DNA of 48,887 nt, from the NCBI RefSeq assembly GCF_016653315.1, contig NZ_NHSH01000088.1, positions 1-48,887 on the forward strand, written 5' to 3'. This stretch comes from Halochromatium roseum (GTDB taxonomy: Bacteria; Pseudomonadota; Gammaproteobacteria; Chromatiales; Chromatiaceae). Below, piece after piece: positions 7,079 through 15,411 of the stretch (its first letter is position 1; each line of letters begins with the position of its first letter). The notes beneath the pieces were generated by a model. It was given only the letters and a program-made list of their open reading frames with translations, searched no databases and was not told the origin of the DNA. A program made the position numbers and the translations under genes.

Positions 7079-8469
7079 ATCACGAGGCCAGACAGCGCGC
7101 TTGGCGACTCCTCGAGGAATCCGTGGTCACCTATCGCGGCCAGCCGGTCGGAACCGTCGCCGCCCATGATCCCGAGACCGAGGCGCTCAACTACGACCAG
7201 GTCTTCACCCGCGACTTCGCCATCTCCGCCTTTGCCTTCCTGCTCGACGGCCGCCCCGAGATCGTGCGCCACTTTCTGACCACCGCCGTGCGCCTGCAGA
7301 GCCATGAGCGTCAGCTCGATTGCTTCAAGCCCGGCGAAGGGCTGATCCCGGCCAGCTTCAAGGTCACTGGGGACGGTGTCGACGAACGGCTTACCGGCGA
7401 CTTCGGCGAGGCGGCGATCGCCCGGGTAGCGCCGGTCGATTCCGGCTTCTGGTGGCTCTTGACCCTGCAGGCCTACGTGCGCGTGACCGGCGATCAGGCG
7501 TTCCGCGTGGACCCGTCGGTGCAGGAAGCGATCCGCCTGGTGCTCGATCTGAGCATGACCAGTCGTTTCGACATGTTCCCGACCATGCTGGTGCCGGACG
7601 GCTCCTTCATGATCGACCGGCGCATGGGCGTCTATGGCTATCCGATCGATATCCAGGCGCAGTTCTTTGCCGCGCTCTGTGCCGCCGCCGATCTGCTCGA
7701 TGCCGATGAGCCGGCGAACGCGCGCTATCGCGATGCCCTGCACGAGCGCCTGCCGCATCTGGCCCATCACGTGCGCACCTACTATTGGCTCGACCTCGAG
7801 CGGCTGAACCAGATCTACCGCTACGGCATCGATGAATACGGACCGGCCGCGGTCAACAAATTCAATATCCATCCTGACGCCATCCCCGACTGGCTCATGG
7901 ACTGGCTGCCGGAGACCGGCGGCTATCTGCTCGGCAACGTCGGCCCCGGCCGGCTCGACTATCGCTATTTCGCTCAGGGCAATCTTCTCGCCTGCGCCGC
8001 CGGGCTGGCCACCGAGGCGCAGACCGCCGCGCTGATGCAGCTGATCGCGCAGCGCTACGACGACCTGATCGGCCAGGTGCCGCTCAAGCTCTGCTTCCCG
8101 GCGCTGGAGGGCCAGGACTGGCGCCTGCTCACCGGCTGCGACCCGAAGAACCGCCCCTGGTCCTACCACAATGGCGGCAACTGGCCAGTGCTACTCTGGC
8201 TGCTGGCCCTGGTCGGTCTGCGCACCGGTGCCGATGAGCTGGTCGAGCGTGCGATGAGCGATGCCGAACGACGCCTCGTCCAAGACGACTGGCCGGAGTA
8301 TTACGACGGCCGTCGTGGCCGCCTGGTCGGTCAGCAGGCACGCCGGCGCCAGACCTGGAGCGCCGCCGGCTATCTGGTCGCCAGCCAACTGCTGGAGCGC
8401 CCCGAGCGCATCGAGCTGCTGCACCTGGGTCGGACGGTGGAGGGTGCTAGCTGCGCGGCTCCGGTCTGA
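7075..8469 (+). CDS. Neutral/alkaline invertase, glycoside hydrolase family 100
   Basis: A 464-residue enzyme, the usual length for bacterial GH100 neutral/alkaline invertases, which split sucrose into glucose and fructose in the cytoplasm. Family landmarks are LNYDQVFTRDFAISAFAFL (near residue 40), DFGEAAIARVAPVDSGFWW, the catalytic-region motif MIDRRMGVYGYPIDIQAQFF, NKFNIHPDAIPDW and the C-terminal WSYHNGGNWPVLLWLL. There is no signal peptide. The ATG at 7075 follows AGGAGCAGCA, a good ribosome-binding site. It overlaps the stop of a short ORF that may be a gene remnant. No sucrose synthase or phosphatase gene is next to it. In salt-adapted bacteria sucrose can be a compatible solute, which would fit the potassium-transport block that follows; that link is inference. 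Confidence 0.88.
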   Translation: MNHEARQRAWRLLEESVVTYRGQPVGTVAAHDPETEALNYDQVFTRDFAISAFAFLLDGRPEIVRHFLTTAVRLQSHERQLDCFKPGEGLIPASFKVTGDGVDERLTGDFGEAAIARVAPVDSGFWWLLTLQAYVRVTGDQAFRVDPSVQEAIRLVLDLSMTSRFDMFPTMLVPDGSFMIDRRMGVYGYPIDIQAQFFAALCAAADLLDADEPANARYRDALHERLPHLAHHVRTYYWLDLERLNQIYRYGIDEYGPAAVNKFNIHPDAIPDWLMDWLPETGGYLLGNVGPGRLDYRYFAQGNLLACAAGLATEAQTAALMQLIAQRYDDLIGQVPLKLCFPALEGQDWRLLTGCDPKNRPWSYHNGGNWPVLLWLLALVGLRTGADELVERAMSDAERRLVQDDWPEYYDGRRGRLVGQQARRRQTWSAAGYLVASQLLERPERIELLHLGRTVEGASCAAPV

Positions 8470-8586
8470 ACGGTTGCGTCTCAGGCAAGCACTGGCACCC
8501 GTTGCCCGCAGTGGGTCAGTCCATCCTCGTCCTTGGGCTCCAGCATAGGGACCAGCAGGCGGGCGTTCGGCGCGAGCGGGATGGGC

Positions 8587-9927
8587 TCATCCCAGAAATA
8601 CCTTGCTCGCCGGATAGGCGACCCGAGCCTTGGCCCGCGTGGCGAGGAAGAAGCCGAGCGTCAGCGGGCCGACGCGCCCGATGAACATCACCGCGATGAT
8701 CACCGTCCGTCCCAGCTCGTCCAGCGCGCCCGTGGTGCCACGCGAGAGACCGACCGTGCCGAACGCGGAGGTGACCTCGAAGGCGGCGTCGAGGAAATCG
8801 CCCTCATAGGTCAGCATGATCAGGAAGATAGCGACCAGCACTGTCATCAGGCTCACCATGGCCAGCGCCAGGACCTTCATGACCTCCTCAGCCCCCAGAC
8901 TGCGCCCAAAGACGTGAAGCTGTGAGCGGCGTTTGAAAAAGGCCAGGGTGGCCAGCAGCAGCACGATGAAGCTAGTCACCTTGATGCCGCCCGCCGTCGA
9001 TGTGCTGCCGCCGCCGATCACCATCAGCGACATGAACATCATCGCCGTGCTGTCATAAAGGCCACCGATATCGACCGTGTTGAACCCAGCGGTGCGCGTC
9101 GTCACCCCCTGGAACCAGCTGGCCCAGAGCCGCTCGCCGATGCCATCGAGACCACCCAGCGTTGCCGGATTGGTCCATTCCAGCACGGCGAAGAGCAGCA
9201 CCGACCAGAGGATCAGGCCCAGCGTGCCGACGATCATCAGCTTGGTGTGCAGCGAAAAACGGCGCCAGCTGCGCTTGCCGTAAAGCTCGGTGACGACGAC
9301 GAAGCCGAGGCCGCCGAAGATGAACAGCGCCGGAATCACCAGGTTGATGATCGGATCAGCGACCCAGCGCGACAGGCTATCCGGGAACAGCGCGAAGCCG
9401 GCGTTGTTGAAGGCCGAGACGGTGTGAAACAGTGCCTGCCAGAGCCCGTTGGCCCAACCGAACTCGGGCACGAAGACGATGGCCAGCAGCGCCACGCCGA
9501 GCAGCTCGCAGGCCAACACCACTTGGATGATGCCGCGCACCAGCGCTAGCAGGTCGGTGATCGAGGTCTGGTTGAGGTCGTCGCGCAGGTAGATGCGGTG
9601 GGAGATGCTCAGCGGCAGGCCAAGCATGGTCAGCACCAGCACCGCGAAGGTCATCAGCCCCAGCCCGCCGAGCTGGATCAGCACCATGACCACGGCCTGT
9701 CCGAACAGCGTGAGCTGGCTGCCGGTATCGATCACCACCAGGCCGGTGACGGTGACTGCCGAGGTGGCGGTAAATAACGCGTCGGACCAGGAGATCGGCG
9801 CCGGGGTGGCGATCGGCAGTTTCAATAGCCCGGTTCCGACGGCGATCAGCGTCGCATAGAGCAAGGCGAGGATGGCGGGTGGCGGAATCTGGAGCCTCCC
9901 GCCCTTGCGGAGCCATTTCAGGCGCAT
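8587..9927 (-). CDS. ktrB: Potassium transporter subunit KtrB (TrkH/KtrB family)
   Basis: A 446-residue polytopic membrane protein forming the ion-conducting subunit of a sodium-coupled potassium uptake system. It has four membrane-pore-membrane units with the selectivity-filter motifs in order: TSAVTVTGLV (near residue 60), HTVSAFNNAGFAL, VTTRTAGFNT, and TSAFGTVGLSRG near the C-terminus, plus the flexible gate segment GGGSTSTAGGIKV. Length and motifs fit KtrB rather than the longer TrkH, which is also present at 20361. It follows the RCK subunit KtrA by 44 bp on the same strand, so the two form an operon. The ATG at 9927 gives a short basic leader before the first membrane helix. Confidence 0.9.
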   Translation of the reverse strand: MRLKWLRKGGRLQIPPPAILALLYATLIAVGTGLLKLPIATPAPISWSDALFTATSAVTVTGLVVIDTGSQLTLFGQAVVMVLIQLGGLGLMTFAVLVLTMLGLPLSISHRIYLRDDLNQTSITDLLALVRGIIQVVLACELLGVALLAIVFVPEFGWANGLWQALFHTVSAFNNAGFALFPDSLSRWVADPIINLVIPALFIFGGLGFVVVTELYGKRSWRRFSLHTKLMIVGTLGLILWSVLLFAVLEWTNPATLGGLDGIGERLWASWFQGVTTRTAGFNTVDIGGLYDSTAMMFMSLMVIGGGSTSTAGGIKVTSFIVLLLATLAFFKRRSQLHVFGRSLGAEEVMKVLALAMVSLMTVLVAIFLIMLTYEGDFLDAAFEVTSAFGTVGLSRGTTGALDELGRTVIIAVMFIGRVGPLTLGFFLATRAKARVAYPASKVFLG

Positions 9928-9971
9928 GGGCCGAATCAGAACGCTTGTCAGAGAGCCGGTGGGCGCACCGA

Positions 9972-10637
9972 TCAGAGGCTGTCACCGAGGCGACGCATGT
10001 CCTCGCGGCGCCCCAGCAGCAGCAGTTTGTCGTCAGCTTGCAGCTCCTCCTCCGTGCGCTTGCAGGAAATGAACTCCGTGCCACGCATCAGGCCGAGGAC
10101 GCGCACCTCGAACGCATCGCTCAAGCCCAGCGCATCGATCCGTTTCCCGGCAAGCCCATCGGGCACGCGAAAATCCACCACATGGAAGCCGTTACCAAGG
10201 CTGACATAATCGCGCACCAGTGGGTTGTGCAGCATCTGCGCGATGTGGCGGCCGATCTCCTGCTCGGGCTGGATCACGCGATCGGCGCCCAACTTGCTGA
10301 GGATGCGGTGATGGGTGCGGCTGATCGCCTTGACCCAGACAGTGGGCACACCGAGCATCTTGACGTTCATGGTGCAGAGGATGTTGGCTTCCAGTTCCTC
10401 GCCGATGGCCACCACCGCCACGTCGTAATTACCCACGCCAGCCTCGCGCAGGGCCTGTTCATCACGCCCGTCGGCGATCAACGCCTCGGCCAGCGTCTCG
10501 GCGACGTTGGCCACGTTTCGCTCCAGGATGTCGATCCCCAGCACGTGATTATTGAACCGCGCAAGCTCGGAGGCGACCGTGGTGCCGAAGGTGCCAAGGC
10601 CGATCACCGCGAAGCTGCGCTTTTGTTGTGTTGACAT
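9972..10637 (-). CDS. ktrA: Potassium uptake regulatory subunit KtrA (RCK domains)
   Basis: A 221-residue cytoplasmic protein with one RCK_N Rossmann domain (FAVIGLGTFGTTVASEL, then LGIDILERNVANV, GVGNYDVAVVAIGEELEAN and GADRVIQPEQEIGR) and an RCK_C domain at residues about 140-221. It binds nucleotide and gates KtrB. This single-unit length is typical of KtrA, as against the doubled TrkA at 18915. I use the ATG at 10637, which directly precedes the Rossmann strand; the upstream frame extension is unlike protein. It is the first gene of the ktrAB operon and is divergent from kdp, sharing a 195-bp promoter region. Confidence 0.9.
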   Translation of the reverse strand: MSTQQKRSFAVIGLGTFGTTVASELARFNNHVLGIDILERNVANVAETLAEALIADGRDEQALREAGVGNYDVAVVAIGEELEANILCTMNVKMLGVPTVWVKAISRTHHRILSKLGADRVIQPEQEIGRHIAQMLHNPLVRDYVSLGNGFHVVDFRVPDGLAGKRIDALGLSDAFEVRVLGLMRGTEFISCKRTEEELQADDKLLLLGRREDMRRLGDSL

Positions 10638-10832
10638 CGTGGCTATGCGGGTCGTGATTCCAAGAATGGCGGCGATTCTAGTCCTTGGGCGCCCGCTTGC
10701 AAAAGCGACGACGACGCGCTCCGACAAAATAGTATGCCTTTGTTACGCGCTTCCCCGGTCGGTGCCTAGCGCTGTTACGCCCGCGCTCTCTAACCTTACC
10801 CGCCTTGGTTAACAACGCTGTGTGAGGTCATC
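10638..10832. promoter_or_regulatory. Divergent promoter region between ktrAB and kdp
   Basis: This 195-bp stretch must hold the promoters for both leftward ktrAB and rightward kdpFABC. GTTACGC occurs twice in the same orientation (10742-10748 and 10774-10780), with starts 32 bp apart, about three helical turns, which suggests a regulator site such as one for KdpE. An AACCTTACC/GGTTAAC stretch follows near 10793-10813. I could not assign -35/-10 boxes with confidence. Confidence 0.4.
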
Positions 10833-10913
10833 GTGTACGCCATCCTGCTGTTCGTCGTGCTGGCGTTGCTCGTCTATCTGTCGGTCGCCCTGCTGCGGCC
10901 AGAGAGGTTTTAG
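10833..10913 (+). CDS. kdpF: KdpF, small subunit of the Kdp potassium ATPase
   Basis: A 26-residue hydrophobic peptide starting at GTG and ending LLVYLSVALLRPERF, which carries the invariant KdpF tail (YxxxALLRPExF). It forms a single membrane helix. KdpF stabilises the KdpFABC complex in the inner membrane. It is preceded by TGTGAGGTCATC, a moderate ribosome-binding site, and followed after two bases by another tiny ORF and then kdpA. Confidence 0.85.
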   Translation: MYAILLFVVLALLVYLSVALLRPERF

Positions 10914-10915
10914 CC

Positions 10916-10996
10916 ATGGGCATCATCGGCGCACTGATTCTCCTGGCCCTGTTCGGGCTGTGTTTTCTGTTCGTGGAATGGGAGGACCAGCTATGA
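10916..10996 (+). CDS. Second tiny single-helix ORF between kdpF and kdpA
   Basis: A 26-residue peptide (MGIIGALILLALFGLCFLF, then VEWEDQL) starting 2 bp after the kdpF stop and overlapping the kdpA start (ATGA). It would form one membrane helix with an acidic C-terminus. Tight spacing on both sides and the overlap argue for real translation. It does not carry the KdpF tail. Some kdp operons carry a similar extra small hydrophobic ORF near kdpF, so it may be a further accessory subunit; no function can be stated. Confidence 0.55.
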   Translation: MGIIGALILLALFGLCFLFVEWEDQL

Positions 10997-12702
10997 ATGA
11001 AGTCCTGCTCATCTACGCGGTCGCACTGTTATTGGCCTGGCCGTTGGGACTCTACTTGGCGACGATCTATTCGCCCAGACCGACCGCGCTCGATCGGCTG
11101 TTCGGGCCGGTCGAGTGGGTCCTTTACCGCGCCATCGGCGTTGATCCGCTGGCGCCCATGCACTGGAAAGCCTACGGCAAGGCGCTGCTCAAGCTGCATG
11201 TCGTCCTTGCGCTCCTTGTGCTGGTGATTTTGATGCAGCAGGGGCGGCTGCCGCTGAATCCGGACGGCATCGCGGGCATGAGCTGGGATCTGGCGCTGCA
11301 TACCACGGCGTCCTTCATCACCAATACCAACCAGCAGCACTACTCGGGGCAGGCGCAACTGTCCTATTTCGCCCATCTGGTCGCCATCGTCAGCCTGCAG
11401 GTGATCACGCCGGCCGCAGGCATCGCGGCGCTGGTGGCCATCCTGCGCACGGCCTTTGCGCGGCGCGAAGCGTCTGCATTGACCACCGACGGCGCGGTAT
11501 CGGTTGGCAACTTTCATGCCGATCTGGTCCGCGCCATTGTCCGGCTGATGCTGCCGGTAGCCTTCATCACCGCGCTGCTGCTCGCCTGGCAGGGGGTGCC
11601 CAACACGCTTGAAGGCGCCCAGACCGCCACCCCGCTCGATCCCAGCGCGGAGCTTGCCGAGCAGCGTATCCCGGTCGGCCCGGTGGCGCCCATGGTCGCG
11701 ATCAAGCAGGTGGGCACCAACGGCGGCGGCTGGTATGGGCCGAACAGCTCCGTGCCGCTGGAGAACCCGACGCCGGTGTCCAATGTCGTCGAGACCGTCG
11801 CCATCGTGTTGATCCCGATGGCCTTGGTGTTCATGGCCGGTTATCTGACGGGCCGGCGTCGTCTGACGCTCCTGGTGATGGGCGTGATGCTGTCGATGTC
11901 GGTGGTCCTGACGGGCATCAACATTTGGTCGGAGAACCAACCCAACGCCTCCTTTGCCGGCCTCGCGGCCGAGGGTCCGAATTTGGAGGGCAAGGAGGTG
12001 CGCTTCGGCGCGACGGCCACGGCGCTTTGGGGCAGCTTCACCACCCAGACCTCCAACGGCTCGGTGAACGGCATGCACGACTCCTTCAACCCGCTGGGCG
12101 GCGCCGCGACGCTGATGGATATGTTCATCAACGCCACCTTTGGCGGCGTCGGCGTGGGGCTGATCAACTTCCTGCTGTTCCTGCTGCTCGCGGTCTTTCT
12201 CGGCAGCCTGATGGTAGGTCGCTCACCAGAGGTCTATGGCCGCGCGCTGGAGGCCAAGGAGATCAAGCTGATCTGCATCGCGCTCTTGATCCAGCCGCTG
12301 CTGATCCTCGGACTGACCGCCACGGCGGTGGCGATTCCGGGCCTGGCTCAGAACTCCAATCCGGGCTTCCATGGCCTGAGCCAGGTGCTCTACGAATACA
12401 CCTCCGCCTTCGCTAACAACGGTTCCGGCTTCGAGGGGTTGGGCGACGATACGCCCTGGTGGAACATCAGTTGCGCCCTGGCGCTGATCCTCGGGCGGTT
12501 TATTCCCATCCTGGCACCGCTGGCGTTGGCCGCCCACCTGGCGGGCAAGCGCGTCGCGCCCACCACCTCGGGCAGCCTGGCCGTGGAGACGCCCACCTTC
12601 GCCGTGCTGACCCTGGGGGTGATCCTGATGTTCGCGCTGCTCAGCTTCTTCCCGGTCCTGGCCCTCGGCCCGTTCGCCGAGTTCCTGTCGTTGGCGAGCT
12701 GA
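10993..12702 (+). CDS. kdpA: Potassium-transporting ATPase, potassium-binding subunit KdpA
   Basis: A 569-residue polytopic inner-membrane protein, the channel-like subunit of KdpFABC, homologous in fold to KtrB and TrkH. Landmarks are the N-terminal YLATIYSPRPTALDR, the filter regions TTASFITNTNQQHYSGQ, KQVGTNGGGWYGPNSSVPLE, TTQTSNGSVNGMHDSFNP and TSAFANNGSGFEGL, and GRFIPILAPLALA near the C-terminus. Length is normal. The ATG at 10993 overlaps the stop of the preceding tiny ORF; a GGAGGACC ribosome-binding site lies inside that ORF. kdpB follows after 15 bp. Confidence 0.95.
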   Translation: MNEVLLIYAVALLLAWPLGLYLATIYSPRPTALDRLFGPVEWVLYRAIGVDPLAPMHWKAYGKALLKLHVVLALLVLVILMQQGRLPLNPDGIAGMSWDLALHTTASFITNTNQQHYSGQAQLSYFAHLVAIVSLQVITPAAGIAALVAILRTAFARREASALTTDGAVSVGNFHADLVRAIVRLMLPVAFITALLLAWQGVPNTLEGAQTATPLDPSAELAEQRIPVGPVAPMVAIKQVGTNGGGWYGPNSSVPLENPTPVSNVVETVAIVLIPMALVFMAGYLTGRRRLTLLVMGVMLSMSVVLTGINIWSENQPNASFAGLAAEGPNLEGKEVRFGATATALWGSFTTQTSNGSVNGMHDSFNPLGGAATLMDMFINATFGGVGVGLINFLLFLLLAVFLGSLMVGRSPEVYGRALEAKEIKLICIALLIQPLLILGLTATAVAIPGLAQNSNPGFHGLSQVLYEYTSAFANNGSGFEGLGDDTPWWNISCALALILGRFIPILAPLALAAHLAGKRVAPTTSGSLAVETPTFAVLTLGVILMFALLSFFPVLALGPFAEFLSLAS

Positions 12703-12717
12703 TGCATTGGAGAAAAC

Positions 12718-14775
12718 ATGATGAAACATCAACGCAATGCATCCAAGTTGCTCACCGCCGAGACCCTGGCCCGCTTGGCGGGCGAGTCGCTGCGGCGGCT
12801 CGACCCGCGCTGGCTGGCGCGCAACCCCGTGATGTTCGTGGTCGGGGTCGGCACCCTGGTGACCCTGTGGCTGACGGGCGACGCGCTGCTGGCCGGTCGT
12901 CCCTGGGGCTTCGATCTGGCGATCAGCCTCGTGCTGCTGTTCACCCTGCTGTTTGCCAACGCGGCCGAGGCGCTGGCGGAGGCGCGGGGCCGGGCACAAG
13001 CCGAGAGCCTGCGCTCCACTCGAGAGCAGCTCGTGGCCCGGCGTGTGCGGGGGAAGGGGTTCGGGAATGGCTCTGGCCAGGGCGACGATGAGGAGCAGGT
13101 GCCGGCCACGGCCCTGCGTCGCGGCGACTGGGTGCGGGTGCTGGCGGGAGAGCTGATTCCCGCCGACGGTGAGATCGTCGAAGGGGCCGCCAGCATCAAC
13201 GAGTCGGCGGTCACCGGCGAATCGGCGCCGGTGCTGCGCGAGGCCGGTACCGACAACAGCGGCGTCAGCGCCGGCACCAAGCTGCTGACCGACAGCATCC
13301 TGGTCGAAGTGACGGTGGAGTCGGGCCAGTCACTGCTCGATCGCATGATCGCGCTGGTGGAGAGCGCCAAGCGGCAGAAGACGCCCAACGAGATCGCGCT
13401 CACGGTGCTGCTGGCCGCGCTCACCATGGTGTTCCTGATCGTGGTGGCGACCCTGGTGCCTTTTGCCCTGTTCGTCGGTGGCGAGGTCTCGGTGCCGGTC
13501 TTGGTCGCGCTGCTGGTCTGCCTGATCCCCACCACCATCGGCGGGCTGCTGCCGGCCATCGGCATCGCCGGCATGGATCGGGCCATGCGCGCCAACCTGG
13601 TCGCCAAGTCGGGCAAGGCGGTGGAGGTGGCCGGCAACATCGACACCCTGCTGCTGGACAAGACCGGCACCATCACCCACGGCGACCGCCAGGCCAGCGA
13701 CTTCCTGCCGCTGACCAAGGTCGCGCCGGAGCGGCTGCGGGATGCGGCCATGCTCGCCTCGCTGGCCGACCCCACGCCGGAGGGCAAATCCATCGTCGCG
13801 CTGGCGCGAGATCGCGGCGCGACGGTCGCGGCCGACCCCGAGGCGCGCGTCCTGGCGTTTTCCGCCAAGACCCGCCTCTCCGGCATCGACCAGCCCGACG
13901 GCCGGCGTATCCGCAAGGGTGCGCCGGATGCCATCCGCCGCTTCGTCACCGAGAACGGTGGCGCCTATCCCGACGAGACCACCGCGCTGGTGGAGCGCGT
14001 GGCGCGAGGCGGCGCGACGCCGTTGGTGGTCGCGGAGGACGACCGGGTGCTCGGCGTCGTGCCCCTGTCCGACATCATCAAGACCGGCATCAAGGAACGC
14101 TTCCAGCGCCTGCACGCCATGGGCATCCGCACGGTGCTGATCACCGGCGACAATCCGCTGACCGCCGCCGCCATCGCCGCCGAGGCTGGCGTGGCGGACT
14201 ACATCGCCGAGGCCACGCCGGAAGACAAGCTGGAGTACATCCGGTGCGAACAGGCCCAGGGACGCCTAGTCGCCATGATGGGCGACGGCACCAACGACGC
14301 GCCGGCCCTGGCCCAAGCGGATCTCGGGCTGGCGATGAACTCCGGCACCCAGGCCGCCAAGGAGGCGGGCAACATGGTGGATCTCGATTCCGATCCGACC
14401 AAGCTGCTGGAGGTGGTGGAGATCGGCAAGCAGTTGCTTGTCACCCGTGGCGCGCTAACCACCTTCTCGCTGGCCAACGACGTGGCCAAGTACTTTGCCA
14501 TCCTACCGGCCATCTTCATCGCCAGCGTGCCGGCCATGCAGGCCCTCGACATCATGCAGCTCAACAGCCCGGCCACGGCGGTGCTGGCGGCGGTGATCTT
14601 CAATGCCCTGGTGATCCCGGCGCTGATCCCGTTTGCGCTGCGTGGGGTGCGCCTCCGCCCGCTCAGTGCCGACGCGCTGTTGCGCCGCAACCTGTTGATC
14701 TATGGGCTTGGCGGGCTGTTGCTGCCGTTCCCGGCGATCAAGCTCATCGATCTTGGTCTTGGTTTGGTGATGTAG
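12718..14775 (+). CDS. kdpB: Potassium-transporting P-type ATPase subunit KdpB
   Basis: The 685-residue catalytic subunit that couples ATP hydrolysis to potassium transport. The phosphorylated aspartate is D314 in [13 protein letters not shown]-type actuator sequence ([11 protein letters not shown]), the nucleotide-binding domain, [19 protein letters not shown] and the membrane helix [14 protein letters not shown] are all intact. The N-terminal region has a Gly/Glu-rich insert near residues 118-128 ([11 protein letters not shown]), slightly longer than usual. The start ATG ATG at 12718 follows GGAGAAAAC. kdpC follows directly. Confidence 0.96.
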   Translation: MMKHQRNASKLLTAETLARLAGESLRRLDPRWLARNPVMFVVGVGTLVTLWLTGDALLAGRPWGFDLAISLVLLFTLLFANAAEALAEARGRAQAESLRSTREQLVARRVRGKGFGNGSGQGDDEEQVPATALRRGDWVRVLAGELIPADGEIVEGAASINESAVTGESAPVLREAGTDNSGVSAGTKLLTDSILVEVTVESGQSLLDRMIALVESAKRQKTPNEIALTVLLAALTMVFLIVVATLVPFALFVGGEVSVPVLVALLVCLIPTTIGGLLPAIGIAGMDRAMRANLVAKSGKAVEVAGNIDTLLLDKTGTITHGDRQASDFLPLTKVAPERLRDAAMLASLADPTPEGKSIVALARDRGATVAADPEARVLAFSAKTRLSGIDQPDGRRIRKGAPDAIRRFVTENGGAYPDETTALVERVARGGATPLVVAEDDRVLGVVPLSDIIKTGIKERFQRLHAMGIRTVLITGDNPLTAAAIAAEAGVADYIAEATPEDKLEYIRCEQAQGRLVAMMGDGTNDAPALAQADLGLAMNSGTQAAKEAGNMVDLDSDPTKLLEVVEIGKQLLVTRGALTTFSLANDVAKYFAILPAIFIASVPAMQALDIMQLNSPATAVLAAVIFNALVIPALIPFALRGVRLRPLSADALLRRNLLIYGLGGLLLPFPAIKLIDLGLGLVM

Positions 14776-14784
14776 GAGATGGTG

Positions 14785-15411
14785 ATGAATCACGCCCCAT
14801 CCTTTGCCCCGACAGTCTCCGCGACCCCAATCGGACGCTGGCTCCAGGCGCTGCGCGGCGCCCTGGTGCTGATGCTGCTCTGCGGTGTCCTCTACCCGCT
14901 GCTCACCGTGGCGATCAGTGGCGTCCTGTTTCCCAGGCAGTCCACCGGCAGCCTCATCGAACGCGATGGCACGGTGATCGGCTCGGCACTGGTCGGTCAG
15001 CCGTTCAAGGCGCCGGGCTATTTTCATGGCCGCCCCTCGGCTGCCGGCTATGATCCCTTTGGCGTCTCCGGTTCCAACCTCGCATCCAGCAACCCAGCGT
15101 TGCGCGAGCGGGCCAGGGCCAGCTCAAGCGAGATCGCAGCCGCCAATGCCGTGGAACCGGCGGCGATCCCGGTCGATCTCATCGCTGCCTCCGGGTCGGG
15201 CATCGACCCGCACATCAGCCCGGAAGCGGCCGAACTCCAGATCGACCGGGTCGCCGCCGCGCGCGGGCTGCCCCGCGCGGCCATTGCGGCCTTGGTGGCG
15301 GCACATGTGGAGTCTCCGGTGCTTGGGGTACTGGGGCAGCCGCGGGTCAATGTGCTGCGGTTGAACCTGGCACTTGCCGACCTCGGTGTAGAGGCCGGCG
15401 TAACGCCATGA
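14785..15411 (+). CDS. kdpC: Potassium-transporting ATPase subunit KdpC
   Basis: A 208-residue subunit with one N-terminal membrane helix (ALRGALVLMLLCGVLYPLL) and a periplasmic domain. Signature runs are QPFKAPGYFHGRPSAAGYD, SGSNLASSNPALRERA, PVDLIAASGSGIDPHISPEA and the C-terminal RVNVLRLNLAL. KdpC probably raises potassium affinity and stabilises the complex. I choose the ATG at 14785 because TAGGAG then sits at normal spacing; an in-frame ATG at 14779 is too close to it. The stop overlaps the start of kdpD, which indicates translational coupling. Confidence 0.95.
   Translation: MNHAPSFAPTVSATPIGRWLQALRGALVLMLLCGVLYPLLTVAISGVLFPRQSTGSLIERDGTVIGSALVGQPFKAPGYFHGRPSAAGYDPFGVSGSNLASSNPALRERARASSSEIAAANAVEPAAIPVDLIAASGSGIDPHISPEAAELQIDRVAAARGLPRAAIAALVAAHVESPVLGVLGQPRVNVLRLNLALADLGVEAGVTP

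Noticed and set aside
6883-8169. 428-codon minus-strand frame opposite the invertase
   Set aside because: The plus strand has all GH100 motifs; the minus protein is rich in Gly/Arg/Gln without structure.
8486-8500. TGGCAC followed by TTGC, sigma-54-like
   Set aside because: Spacing between the two elements is two bases short and no rightward gene follows.
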